64,000 bases of DNA from Membranipora membranacea (GCA_914767715.1 OU612068.1:28830001-28894000); one strand, 5' to 3'; shown: positions 41,701 through 53,055, counted from the first letter of the stretch. Numbers and translations: made by a program. Notes: generated by a model from the letters alone, not told the origin.

Positions 41701-42796
41701 AGTTAAAATTATTATTGTTTTTATAGGGTAAGAAATGTACTCTTAGCGGCTGCAGTAACCCACCAATCAAACACAAGAAGTGGGACGAAGATTTTTGCTC
41801 CTCAAAATGTGTGGTTGAGCACACCAGGTGAGTTAGTTACCTCACTACAAACAATTTCCAACTGCTCTCCTGTAGTTGTACTCTCTCCACTGGGGTACTT
41901 TTTATTATTTATTCTATGTGTTAAACCAGGGTGAATGTAACATTCTCCCTGGTTTAACACACAAAACGCGGCGTAAGAAGAAAGTGGCAAAATGGCTTAT
42001 CTGGTATCTACTGTATGTAATAAAAATCTTGCAGATTCAGCATCCCCATTGCATGACTTTTTGAACCCCCATTTAACTTTTCTGCTGAAAGTAACACATG
42101 TTCCATGGTTATCATAATGAGAGCAACAATTTTGAAAAGAAAGGAAATTACACACAAAACTTATAAAATATGGTATTTCTCGAACTCTCAATAATTTGTT
42201 TACAATACGTGCAGAAATTGCTATCAATGACTATTCAAATATCAAATTTCCCAAACCATGTCCCCACGAGTTTTCAATTGCGTAAATAGATGCTGAATCT
42301 GAAAGAATTTATAGCATATGGGTAGACAGTTCCCAAAATTAAGTTATTTAGAAGCCATTTTCAATAGCTTGTGCAGAACCCAAACAGAGAGATATCAACT
42401 TCCGTAGAGCAGTTAGGAAAACAGCCTATGAGATTATAGTCAGTAGTTTTTAAATACTATCGTATCATGTTGTATTTTCAGAATACATCTAGATGCCTTT
42501 CATAACCTCGAAAATATGCAACATGACCATCATTATCACATTAACGTCACAATCATGAAAATAATTCACTCTCTAATGTGAATTTTCCATTTATTTAAAT
42601 CTTGGCAATTTTTCTTTGGGTCAAAACATAAAAAATGCCAGTTGAATTATTAAAAATACACTAGTGCATAATCATTTGAGCAAACTAGGGTAATGTGATG
42701 TCAGCAGCTCATCAGTTGTCATCAAGTGTTATATACTTTTGCAGGCAATCCTTTCAAGCGTGGGTGGCGAGACGAAAAGGCCAGACTTTATCTTAG
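38729..42796 (+). CDS. TOX4: TOX4-like HMG-box protein
   Basis: Nine exons, 38729-38785, 39020-39102, 39623-39758, 39902-40132, 40260-40532, 40873-41100, 41269-41604, 41727-41827 and 42745-42796, join in frame to 498 aa. Residues about 47-113 form a TOX-type HMG box (SLTAYAHFFHDTQQSIRNKN, ATFDQVSAIVMSMWESL, YQKRQEEGKAKLEQSL). A long Ser/Thr/Gln/Pro-rich middle follows, with three SPPQGD-like repeats at its start. The C terminus has C452, C457, C472, C476 and H480 (KCTLSGCSNPPIKHKKWD, then FCSSKC), ending FQAWVARRKG. This matches the C-terminal zinc-binding end specific to TOX4 among TOX proteins. TOX4 is a nuclear chromatin factor found in PNUTS-PP1 complexes. The basic stretch normally before the box is absent here. 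The start ATG is uncertain: its exon is open to its 5' edge, so an upstream exon may exist. Confidence 0.87.
40661..40685. mobile_element. Mini-palindrome insertion, copy 6 (25 bp)
   Basis: CAGGGAGTT and AACTCCCTG flank a 7-nt loop. The insert lies between TTCTCAT (40654-40660) and CTCTCAT (40686-40692), 6 of 7 matching. It is in a TOX4 intron. Confidence 0.6.
41927..41951. mobile_element. Mini-palindrome insertion, copy 7 (25 bp)
   Basis: CAGGGTGAATGT and ACATTCTCCCTG are reverse complements with one mismatch around a single A. The flanks GTTAAAC (41920-41926) and GTTTAAC (41952-41958) match at 6 of 7 positions and are also inverted relative to each other, so the whole palindrome reads as 45 bp (41917-41961). 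It is in the last TOX4 intron. Confidence 0.6.
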
Positions 42797-43141
42797 CTCA
42801 AGATGAGGGACCTGATATATCATCTGTTAATAGGCTAGATTTCTGTTATGTAAAAATGTCAAGTTTATTGTAGTGTATTTTTTACTTTTTCTATAATACA
42901 GTGCATTTACCATGTTGATTATGTACATATTCTCAATTTACTATACCAATGTTCTAAAACATAAAAATTCAAATACAATGCGTCTAACTACAGCAAACTA
43001 AGCATATGGTTTTCGGATGCACTTTAAGCAGTAAGGCATGAGGTTGACCACTCCGGTTGATAATCCTTCCAGCTGTTGAGATCTGAGAACTCTCCATAAC
43101 ACACTCAATAGTTATAGACTGCTCCGAGATTTGATGTGATA

Positions 43142-44016
43142 TCACACAGCTGTGCCTTCGTCTTCTGATGCAGGTTGACTAGCTTCTGCGGCTCTCAATC
43201 TGTTCCTTCTAGCATTGATCTCAGTCATCGGATGTAACGGGTAAAATCCATTCAAACCTACAGTGTTAAGATAAATACTGAAATAACGTGTTATGAAGTT
43301 TATGTGTAATCGGGTTACAGACAGGATGGCTTGTTACTAACAAGGCAGTCCACTCACCGTTGAGCACAGAATACAAGAACCTAATGTGATCTCCTCACAT
43401 GGTCACAGATCAAATCAAGGTAAAGTCAGTCCATACAATAAGTTTAGGGTAGACTAGTTTTTTGAACGGAGTAGACAACTCTCAAATACACGCATAACAA
43501 CAAACACAAAAATCTAATGATACGAATACTCCACACCACAGGTAATGCGGAAAGTGACATCAATTACTTGAGAACCAAGGTCTACTATTCGATAAGAACA
43601 CCATACATGAGCTTGAGTTGCTTGCCCTGATCCATGAGGGAAACAATCGAGTCAAAGAAAATAAAGAACACTCGGGTCAACAGATACCATTTTTTTTCAT
43701 GTAACATGTTTGTGTAAAAATAAGCCAGCTCTGCTCAGTCATATCTCACCTAACAACGTGGCGACATGTTTGCTTGGCTGAGCTCCTTTCTTTATCCACT
43801 GATGAAGTTTTTCAAAGTTTATGCTGATCATTTTTTCATTGTGAGCGTTTGGCATTGGATCATATGTTCCTATTTGTGCAATCGGAGTAGCGTCCCTAGC
43901 ACGGTATGCCCTATTCACAACAATATGATAGAAGGGTCTGTTGGTGCATCCATGAAGCGACAATCTGATCATCAAAGACTGATTAGCGAATCTTGCCGAT
44001 CTGCCTCCCATCTCAA
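43142..44016 (-). CDS. MRPS16: Mitochondrial ribosomal protein S16
   Basis: Two coding exons, 44016-43750 (ATG at 44011-44009) and 43257-43142, join in phase to 125 aa. The protein is the bS16 family small-subunit component of the mitochondrial ribosome: MIRLSLHGCTNRPFYHIVV, IGTYDPMPNAHNEKMISINF, LHQWIKKGAQPS and, in exon 2, GFYPLHPMTE. Length and block order match animal MRPS16 (human 137 aa). The acceptor TTCTAG sits five bases before the ATG, so an untranslated first exon should lie further right; it was not located. The gene is tail to tail with TOX4, with stops about 345 bp apart. Confidence 0.9.
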
Positions 44017-44019
44017 CTA

Positions 44020-45470
44020 GAAGAAAAAAAAACAATATAGTTTGAACAATTACAGCATGCAGCAATGCATGCTTGCATAATAAATGTCACCTACCAAGAA
44101 ATTTCAATACACCCTGAAGTCCCTAATAATAATTGTTCACGCACACACACCATCACGCTTTACCATGAGCAATCACACCATTGGCATCTATGCCTTATTG
44201 TTGATTGTTAGGCATGACTTCGCGCTAACAAGATGCTTGTTAGTTTTTCACTGTGGATTCTGTTTGGAAAATTCAATTTAATCTGAAATTCAAATGACAA
44301 ACAAAGCCAAAAAATGTAAAAGAGTAGCAAAGGAACCTTTGGGACATATGTACTACACATATTCTGTTCCGAAAGGCAGAACAACTGGATTATTCATTAA
44401 CTGGTTAACTTGCAACAAGTTGACTAACTGTGTAAAAGATGCAACTGCCAACTTATAAAGGATTCAACTCCCGCCGAGGATACAAAACATTATCTATCAG
44501 AGGCAAATACAGAGATAATGTACAACGGATTCACAGATGAAGATTTAAAAGCAAGACATCAAAGTAAGTCTGTATCTGAATCAGATATTTCATCTATCAG
44601 AACTGAAGTGTTCAAAAAATATAATATATGGATGGATGGATACATACGTATGTAAAACCATCCACTTCAAGTGAGGGAACAGAAAAGTTTGAAGCAATCC
44701 TTCAAGGACAATCTTGCCAAATATTATAACCTTCCTGATGGAGAAACAGCTGCATGATGACTCTTTTTCACGGCGATTCAAAAGCTTCCAAAATAGAATA
44801 TCAGATCTTGAGAATTCTATATCAAATATATGTTCAAGTTAGATAACACTACCTTTGCTAGTAAATTAGAATGCTCACAACATTCCGTTCATGACAACAT
44901 TAAGACATTGAGGGAATAATTTGTTCCATTCTATTCGCAAAAAAACAGCGAAATCTTCCTCTTCTATTGATATGCCTTATACTACTGCCTAGAGACGGCG
45001 TCCGGATCTTAACAAACAACCACAACAACCATAAACTCCCAAACAACAATACAAACCCTCAAATGTGTCCAACCAACCCAAGCAACAACCAAAACATGCA
45101 ACTGAATTTAAACCAAAGCGGAATGTAGTCATCAGTATAGAGGAGAAGAACTCGCAAATACACACAAATTTTGATGCAGATGTCATAAGAAGAGAAATTA
45201 ACTCCACTTTATCGCCCAACCATCAGAGAGAAAATATCACCATACAACTTCAGCAAAAACAATCCCTGAATTACGGTACAGTTACATAATGATGACGCTG
45301 CACAGAAGATGGCCCTCAACTGGAAAGAATCCACATTCGGTAAGTCTTCAGCAAGGCTAACCATATCACCTGAAAAGAACGAGAACACTGCGATGCTAAA
45401 AGGAGTGTCACTAGACTGCAACTAGGGGTATGTCATGAGTTCCATCACAAATGAGTACCCTGAATGCTCA
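44020..45470. other. Intergenic, unrecognised possible element remains
   Basis: The MRPS16 5' exon and promoter should be here but cannot be placed. At 45065-45289 an open frame rich in Gln and Asn (NQPKQQPKHATEFKPKRN) with VIRREINSTLS resembles neither a known host gene nor a retroelement ORF clearly enough to name. Confidence 0.3.
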
Positions 45471-45528
45471 TTGTCACATGGCTACTTTTGTTTTGTTTTT
45501 GTTTTGGAAAAAAGTAGCCATGTGACAA
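45471..45528. repeat. Perfect 19-bp inverted repeat
   Basis: TTGTCACATGGCTACTTTT (45471-45489) is the exact reverse complement of 45510-45528, around a 20-nt T/G-rich loop. Confidence 0.9.
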
Positions 45529-46549
45529 AGCTATGATTATTTACGTAGTGGTTGTCAGATCTTGTGTCCAGCGCTCCACTAACTGAGCTGTCCTTCCCTG
45601 GCAACCAATCTTTACTCAACCTGCAAATCTTGTGAGGACACCGCATGCTTTGCTAAGATTGCTAGTGAAGTTAGTTGGCCTAAGGAGTTAACCAAACTCA
45701 TCTATTGGATGGCTCATAACCAATAAATCTAGACCATATATAGAGGTGAAAACATATGCGCTACAACTACTAAGGCACTGTAAATTACGCTTTGAGCGCC
45801 CTAATAGTAGTAGATGTTAATATAGTACTAAGTATATTTTCTTACCACATCCACTGCCAACCCCCCTTCCCCTCTCCCACACAAACTGAGGGAAAACCCC
45901 TATACCTGCCAGGTCACAACTACCACAGTGTAGCGTGCAGAATGATTTACCACTTCATTTTCCGTTACACCCCTGACTGCAGCAGTATGGTTAGTTTTTC
46001 ACTTAACTTTCATTACAAAATAAACTACAGTTGTGAAATACTCTTTACCAGTGGTTCCTACATATCGTAGCAGCAGGTGGATTGTGTATACCCACAAATG
46101 AGTGTAGCGAAAGTAGAGAGCTGAGCCTAACATACACGCGCCCCAGCATGCAATCACATGAATCCAACATGCATTCAGACAAGCACACTTTGCCTGCCAT
46201 TGTACTCCTTTGTTCACCAAACAAAAGGCCTTTTGTTACACAACTTTCATAGGCGCATTGGGGCATATCTCCCTGACATCGACCCCCAGGGCCTATCCAA
46301 CAGGGTCTTTTAGAACTGTACTTTATTTTGTAATGTTGTGGCACCGATTTAATAGTAGAGGACAGAGGTATGAATCAGTATCAGCAAAGTAGTTAGAGAC
46401 TCTAACTCCTAGTCCTTGGCCACGGACAAACAGTGGATGGAGTGAGAATAGGGTGTTCATAGGACTGCCGCAGTTCTATGAGGGTGTTGGTTGCTAGAGA
46501 GAGAGTGGGCAATTGAATGATTAATAGTGACTCTTGGAACATTGAACAC

Positions 46550-46558
46550 TAAGTCTAC
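46550..46558. repeat. Left 9-bp target-site duplication
   Basis: TAAGTCTAC, identical to 61509-61517, directly outside the left terminal inverted repeat. Confidence 0.75.
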
Positions 46559-48240
46559 GGGGTTTGTGAATTTGCGTAATTGCCGTATTACGCGTAATAA
46601 TTTGCGTAATTATATTAGTTTAGAATTTGCGTAATTTTAGGAGTTGTCTTCTATTGTTATGGGTATAGAGTGTACTGAAAAGGAAAAGCAACTCCTTATC
46701 AAGGTCAAAGGGAGGCCATTTCCAAATAGCTTGTGTTTTATCATCCAATAAGTAAGTGAAATGTTGGGGTCATACTGCAGAGTCCTTCTTCATTCCAAAG
46801 TAAACTGAGCTAAATAGGCAAAAGAAAAGGTCAATTTTTCCGTACACCAACTCAAAGACAAATGAGGTGGAAAGAGAGGGAGAGAGCCACATCACTCTAC
46901 TCAGGGAGAATTCTCCCTGCTCTACTGAGACACTCCTTCTACAGGACAGCTCAAACTCAAGATGAATGTGTGTCCATTTACACTGACAGATTTAAGAGAT
47001 TAAGTTATCAAAAATACAGGGAAAATACTGACTTGTTGTTATTGGTAGGTTATTATTATTGCTCACCCAGTTGAGTTCTGTATATAAATATGTATACAGG
47101 CTAGTGTTTTTTTTTGGAATATTGATGTGAAGTGTAGGCTCAGGTACTGAAGTATTATCTCATATATCTGGCTGTGTGGTTATGTGCTTCTTATGTGCTC
47201 TTACCACCCACTGTCTCCCCAAAACATTCACACATAATAATCCAGTCAATAATTCATAGTGACAGTGACTGTTAGTGTAGTGTTACTGTTAGTAAGTATA
47301 GCCTGAGTAGGCCTATTTTCTACCTGAGTCCTAGCTGGCTTGTTCGTACCGGGTGTTACATAGACTGGAATTTGGAAGCACCTGTGCATACTTTAGAGGT
47401 ATGTTTATGATTTTGGATCGCCTTTTAGGACCTAGAAATAACTTGTCAATCTGCGGTACATTCCAAGACCTATCAAGACTCAAGAAGTAGCCTACACTAT
47501 GTAATTTAGCTCAAAAAGTCTATCTACTAGTGCGCAAACCGAGCTGCTCACATACTATTGATTAGACGAGTTGTTTCATATTCTCCCTTGGGAAGAGTGG
47601 AAAGCTAGATCTAATTTTTTCTGTACAGAACGCAGTTCACCTCATACCATGGACGTCATTGATTTCAGCTGTTATTAATCAGGCTGTCATCATTGATATC
47701 TGCGGAAAACAAAGAATTCCAATTATATGCGTCAAATTGAGAGTGTTATGAACAATAATGTACGCTTTGGATTAGTCATAATTTATTGCTTTAGCCATCT
47801 GGAGTTTTGAATCTGTCATAAGTATTGAATCCGCCATAGGCTACTCCGTTTGGAATACATCATAATCAATGAATTCACCCAAGCTCACAATCTTCTTATA
47901 TCTTTGTTCACTTTCAACCCAACCTGGTTGTGTCATCATTTATTGATAGAGAGCGCTTACCTTAGACGAGTAAATATAATCTATAGTTAGTTTTGATGGT
48001 TTGGAGGTGAGTCAATATTTTTAGCTGGCGTGGTAGTTAATGTTATGTTAAGTTATGAGGTAGGGTAAATGTGGGCTAGCCATAAACGACGATACGAAAT
48101 GATAACCTTTCCTCCTGAGTATTTTTTACTCCTCTGGGGAGTTTCATACCATTGGTGTCAAGGAATGCAGCTCACCCGTGTGTCAGATTCTTATCTTGAA
48201 CATATGTGGCAAACAGGGCTTTTCATCTTCCGTCCTCGAT
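46559..48240 (+). repeat. Left terminal inverted repeat
   Basis: Matches the reverse complement of about 59845-61508 with small indels and substitutions; over the stretches I aligned by eye most bases agree. The outer 85 bp carry three TTTGCGTAATT-type motifs and the palindrome ATTACGCGTAAT. It contains mini-palindrome copy 8 at 46902, absent from the right arm. Confidence 0.85.
46902..46919. mobile_element. Mini-palindrome insertion, copy 8 (18 bp) with empty-site partner
   Basis: CAGGGAGAATTCTCCCTG lies between perfect repeats CTCTACT (46895-46901 and 46920-46926). The matching place in the right arm (61147-61153, AGTAGAG on the plus strand) has one copy of the 7-mer and no insert. This is direct evidence that 18 bp plus a 7-bp duplication were gained, or precisely lost, as a unit. 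Confidence 0.85.
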
Positions 48241-48249
48241 GTATATCTG

Positions 48250-49400
48250 TTCAGTGATCCAAAGTGCCGATTATTATATTCCATGGATGTCATTGATTGC
48301 TGTTGTCATTTTGTAAAATTACCTGCTCATTATGATCGACATTGTTTGAAGTGAAAATCCCTGTTCGCTTTTTCATTCTAAAGAGACTATGCCGTAACGC
48401 CAGGAGAATACCCAAGTTTTTATTACCAATAGTTGTCGGAGATATATTTACGTTTTCAGAAAGGCTGCGGGCGCTTCATCAGTCATACAGTGTATGGGAC
48501 TAAGCATGTATGTCAAGCTCCTGCAGCAAAGATCACAAGATTTCTAGACGTATCGAACAAATTATCAGCTCAGGTTCACAGAACTTTTCTTGTCATGAAA
48601 ACAAACTTGTGGGAGGGTGTAGCATAGCTGCGTGAACTGATATACTATATCAAACAAATTTAAATAAGCAATGCATTGTGATATGACAATATCAAGGTTG
48701 CGATTACTTTTACGCTTCGCATTTTGTTTTAGGGATGACCCACATATTGTACCAGGCCATATATTCATGAAAGAGTCTGTCGCCTTGCTGCTTTACAGTC
48801 ATTCTTAGCCGTTGCAAAGAGGACTTTTAAATTAATTCTTCGATAACTTTGAGGATGCAAAACAGTTGAAATACTTTCATTGCCTCTTACTCTGCAAATG
48901 GTCAGATATCATCATACGTCTCTCATAACAGCTGATCAAGATTACTATTGTGTCTAAGGAGTTGCCCCCTTTTAAAGTAAGTGAAGACAACTAACCAACT
49001 TGTTGGTTTTCTGTTATTCAGTGCAGGGTGGGTGGGAGGGTGGTGCAGGGAGTCCCAAACTGTTCAGTGTTAACACACAAATTTTGTTTCAACGAATTGT
49101 TAAACTCTTCCGGTTGTTCTATTTGCATTGATGCGACTGAAATATATATCCATTTCTTGTGTTTGGATTTGGAATTTTCAGTCTATTTTACTGAAACCAA
49201 GTACAAGAATGTATTAAAGCGTAAAAAGTTGAATATGCTGTACGGCTTTCTTAATTGTAAAGTATTTAAAAAATGTTTCAACTTATTTTCTAATTGTCCA
49301 AGAAACAAATTGATATGTCAGACTATAAAACAGATCTTTCATATAACACTTCATATGTATGAGGTAGCTTAGTTGGTTAGAGCCTAACATAACGAAACAA
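48250..49400. other. Interior of the 15-kb element, nothing recognised
   Basis: An open frame of 114 codons at 49028-49372 (plus) is Cys/Phe/Leu-rich without a known motif and is probably chance. A tRNA A-box-like string TAGCTTAGTTGGTTAGAGC near 49364 has no B-box after it. Confidence 0.35.
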
Positions 49401-49417
49401 ACAAGTGTGATAAGCGC

Positions 49418-50280
49418 TATATTTCATCATAATCTTAGGTTTAGATGATACAAGATGAGCCTGAAGTGACTTTTTTTTACGTCATGTCATAATGTGTGTG
49501 ATTTTTGTAAAATTTGATGATACAATGTGAAATTTCATGCAACAATATGAGACAGATCAAATTAGTAATTTCCTCTAGAGTAATGTGTAATTGAAGCACA
49601 ACCTAATTTTCAGCAATATACAGCTAATGTATCAAGATCAGCACAGACCATCAAAGGTATACATTTGGCGTTATTTCTCCATGACGCCAACTATGCTGTC
49701 AAAAGGATCATAACTATGGCAACACAATTTTATTTGTAAATTCTCACATACGAAGCCGCATCGATTAAGCATCATACATACAGGAAATGCCAACAGACTT
49801 TGGCACAGCGTAGCAGGTTTTCCTGAATTGCGCACCACAGAATGCTCAAAAACAACTTAAAAATCGAGGAAAACTGGTACTGTATGTACTATGTACTATG
49901 CTTCATGAAAGCGGCTTCGCATGTGAGAACTTCCAAAAACGAGTTGTGTGGCCACAGTAATGGTCCTTCCAACAGCATGTTTGATGTCATGTAATGTTTA
50001 CGGAAAACAATCTGCCTTTGATGGTTTGTGGTGATCATGATACATTAGCTATACTTTTCAAAGATGGTTTGTGTGCCATTTAGAGGTCACTCCAGAGGAA
50101 ACTAGCTAAAATTTTGACTCAAACATTTAACTGTCTTGAATGGTTGCTTGAAATTTCAAATTATATCCTCAAATTTAAAATATCACTCACATTATGCCGT
50201 TACTAATGGAGCCACTTTAGGCTCACCACCATATGTAATTTTAAACCAAAAGTTGTGATGAGCTATATCACTAAGAATAA
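49418..50280. repeat. Old foldback: two roughly 420-bp inverted arms
   Basis: 49418-49840 and 49860-50280 are imperfect reverse complements around a short centre near 49850. Clear anchors: AGCTAATGTATCAAGATCA at 49623 against AGCTAATGTATCATGATCA read back from 50054, ACCATCAAAGG on both sides, and TCTCACATACGAAGCCGC against TCTCACATGCGAAGCCGC. Identity falls outward. No target duplication was found. It looks like a decayed foldback or MITE-like element. Confidence 0.75.
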
Positions 50281-50304
50281 ATATTACCTTTTTTTAAATT
50301 TAAA

Positions 50305-51249
50305 TTGGCTCAGTCATCATATTTGCTAAAAACAGTTTTTTTGGCCTCATTTTCTTTTCTGCATGAAAGAAACTCAAGTATGGATGCCAACTCAACCCAA
50401 CAACAACATGTAAAGCCACCCACAAGCAACATGACAACTGATACTAGCCTACCAGACTCAGGTTCCAGCACAATATATCTATGTGGTACATGTAAGCATC
50501 CAGTCAAGTGGGAACAAAAGGGAGTGATGTGTGAGGACTGCAGCACTTGGTTTCACATCTGCTGCCAGTACATACACTCTGATGCATACTCACAGCTAGA
50601 CCACTCCAGCGTTATATGGACCTGCTCAGCCTGTAAAAGTGGGAACCTTTCCACAACGTCACCAATGCTTCTATTTGACCAACCTGAAGACGACCCGCTC
50701 TCCCAGATGACTGATACAAGTATTGATTCATTGGACTCCCAGTGCAAACCTGTGCACTTCTCCTCACCATCGAAATTCAAACCACCAACTGCTCAGGGAC
50801 GCCCTCTAAGAATCATCAATGTTAATTGCCAATCCATTACCAACAAGAAAAGTGCATGGATCAACCTACTCGAGACCACAAAACCTGACATCGTGATAGC
50901 CACTGAGACCTGGCTCAATAATACCATAGCTGATTCAGAACTGGAAAGCGACTCATACACAATATACAGAAAGGATAGGACAACTGGGAGTGGAGGAGGG
51001 GTACTAGTTGCCATCAACTCATCGATCACTAGCACCTCTGTGAGTATTAAGACAAAGGCTGAGATACTCTTGGTAAAAGTCAATTGTTTACGCCACCGTG
51101 ACATCTATATTGCGACTTGTTATAGACCCAACATAGCAGACAAAACATTCACTGAGAACCTCAGAGAATCCCTAACCCGGTTATCTAAGAAGAAACGCCC
51201 TAACGCCTATACCATTGCCGGTGACTTCAACCTCCCTGGCTTTGACTGA
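50305..51249 (+). CDS. Non-LTR retrotransposon ORF: PHD finger plus start of AP-type endonuclease
   Basis: 314 codons from ATG 50305; a likelier initiator is the internal Met at residue 26 (MDANSTQQQ). Residues 60-110 form a PHD finger, C4HC3 (C60, C63, C76, C79, H84, C87, C107, C110; core CEDCSTWFHICC). From about residue 168 an exonuclease-endonuclease-phosphatase domain starts: IINVNCQSI, IVIATETWL and DFNLPGFD, the last ending at an in-frame stop TGA. PHD-endonuclease ORFs are known from CR1/L2/Jockey-like LINEs. A one-base shift after GFD puts the rest of the endonuclease in the next frame (51215-52153), so the gene is broken. Confidence 0.8.
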   Translation: MAQSSYLLKTVFLASFSFLHERNSSMDANSTQQQHVKPPTSNMTTDTSLPDSGSSTIYLCGTCKHPVKWEQKGVMCEDCSTWFHICCQYIHSDAYSQLDHSSVIWTCSACKSGNLSTTSPMLLFDQPEDDPLSQMTDTSIDSLDSQCKPVHFSSPSKFKPPTAQGRPLRIINVNCQSITNKKSAWINLLETTKPDIVIATETWLNNTIADSELESDSYTIYRKDRTTGSGGGVLVAINSSITSTSVSIKTKAEILLVKVNCLRHRDIYIATCYRPNIADKTFTENLRESLTRLSKKKRPNAYTIAGDFNLPGFD

Positions 51250-52110
51250 TATCTCACTGAAAGGCGGAACTAAACATACCTCCCTCCACCACGAATTCAG
51301 TGACCTGTTGGATGACTTCGGTCTGACACAGCACATCACTGAACCAACAAGAACCCACTACTCAAAAGACAAAGAAACCAACAAAAACATTCTCGATCTC
51401 ATAGCCACCAATATGCCTGAGCAGGTGAACCGAGTAAAGGTGATCCCCGGCATAAGTGACCACGCCATAGCCTACCTTGAGCTGGCCATATCCCCAGTCA
51501 ACAAAACTCAACCTCGTCGACGTGTATGGCTGTTCAACAAAGCTGATTGGACAGCTATGTCCGATTATCTTGAACCGAGACTAGGACTGATCGAGAAGGC
51601 TTACATACCATCCCCTGATGACCATTGGCTGCTGATCAAAGATGAGATAACCACAGCAATGGAATACTTTATACCAAGAAGACGTACAAGGAAGAAGGAC
51701 TCATGTCCCTGGATCAACAGAGATCTACACAAACTGATCAAGACGAGAAACAGGTTGTACAAGAGATGTAAAAGGAGAGGCACACCACGTCTAGAACAAA
51801 GATATCTTATGTGCAAACAACTAGTGAAGACCCAACTCCGCAGGCAACACTCAGCCTACGTACACAACTTGTTCACTGACGAAAATAAGACTAAAGAGGA
51901 GCTATCCAAGCGTTTCTGGACCTATGTTAAACATGGAAGGTTGCCAGCTTCAGCAAGCATCGGAGCACTCAAAGATGGTCACCACCTAGTATCATCAGCA
52001 AAAGAACGCGCAGAGCTGCTGAATACCCAGTTCACGTCTGTATTCTCAACTCCGACAGAGAAAGCTGACTACACCAGTGCCACACTGTCACCAAAGATGG
52101 ACGAGATTCG
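51250..52110 (+). pseudogene. Same LINE, shifted frame: end of endonuclease and linker, cut before the reverse transcriptase
   Basis: The downstream frame resumes the endonuclease (LLDDFGLTQHITEPTR, LDLIATN, then ISDHAIAYLELAI, the SDH block with the catalytic His). The usual linker follows (YFIPRRRTRKKDSCPWINRD, RQHSAYVHNLF, FWTYVKHGR, LLNTQFTSVF). LINE-like coding ends at about 52110 (KMDEIRV), just before reverse transcriptase would start. The remaining residues to 52153 do not fit. The break may be an insertion boundary. Confidence 0.75.
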
Positions 52111-52159
52111 TGTATGTAGGAACGGTGTCTATAAAGTTATCTATGAACTTTAGCTGTTT

Positions 52160-53055
52160 GGGTTAGGTGTAGAACTCTTATAACTAGAATTATCTAGACA
52201 AAGTTCACTGAACTACGATTTCTTTATTTTGTCTGTTATCCATAATATTTGATATTCCATTTAAAGTCCGTGAAACCTGTAATTGTTTAAAAAACATGAG
52301 TAACACTAATCAAATTATGATCAAATTATCAAATACGAAATTAAAATGGTTTTTCCAAGAATATTCATTTACAATGTAGTTATAAAACAATAAGCTTCAA
52401 ATTATGTATACCATTGAAAAATTACAGTTTAAATCAGAATTAAAAGTTAAAATTGACATACCTCTGGTGTATTCCTAGTTAATATTGGTTTTCACATCTT
52501 GACTCTATGGTTTTCTACACATAACTGAATCGATAGAGCCAGATGACGTTCACTTGATCTTTTATGTTTTGATGTTTTGAATACTAAGTGGTAAAAAAAT
52601 GACCGTAATCCTGTTGTGTTAGGTGCAGGTTGACCTGTAAACCCCATTAATTTTGGTCCATATTTAGAGGCAGAAGTTCAGCGAGAGTTCAGATTAGAAA
52701 TTTGTGAGTGCTAAGTTGGGTTTTTAATTACGTTTGCAGCAGCATGATAGATTTTTTGGAAGCCATAAACGAGAATCGCAGTTTAGGTATTTTTTTTACA
52801 TAATTGTCAAGCGTATAATTTGATAATAACATACTAGGTGCTACTTTGTTGTGGATTCTTACATTCTCCCACTTTAATTTTTTCTTATAAAAAATTCAAA
52901 CATAAAGTTTATATAGATTATGACATGACATGATTAAAAAAGATGTCGATGATATCCGTTATACATGTAAATTCTAAATACTAAAGCTCTGAATAACTAT
53001 GTAATTACAACCTTGTAATAATAGCTGATGTGGTGTAATTATTAATAAATGTAAG
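52160..53055. other. Non-coding, AT-rich; possible BEL/Pao LTR region
   Basis: It lies between the LINE cut and the 3' end of the minus-strand BEL/Pao ORF, where a 3' LTR would be expected. No matching second LTR was found right of the ORF, so it cannot be called one. Confidence 0.3.

Noticed and set aside
45065-45289. Possible retroelement gag or ORF1 protein
   Set aside because: Rich in Gln, Asn and Lys but without zinc knuckle, RRM or other landmark; too weak to name.
49028-49372. 114-codon open frame inside the 15-kb element as a transposase candidate
   Set aside because: No DDE residues, zinc finger or MULE motif; composition is that of AT-rich chance frames.
49364-49385. tRNA gene
   Set aside because: A good A-box-like string but no B-box or cloverleaf pairing follows. 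The same applies to the minus-strand string near 45575-45600.
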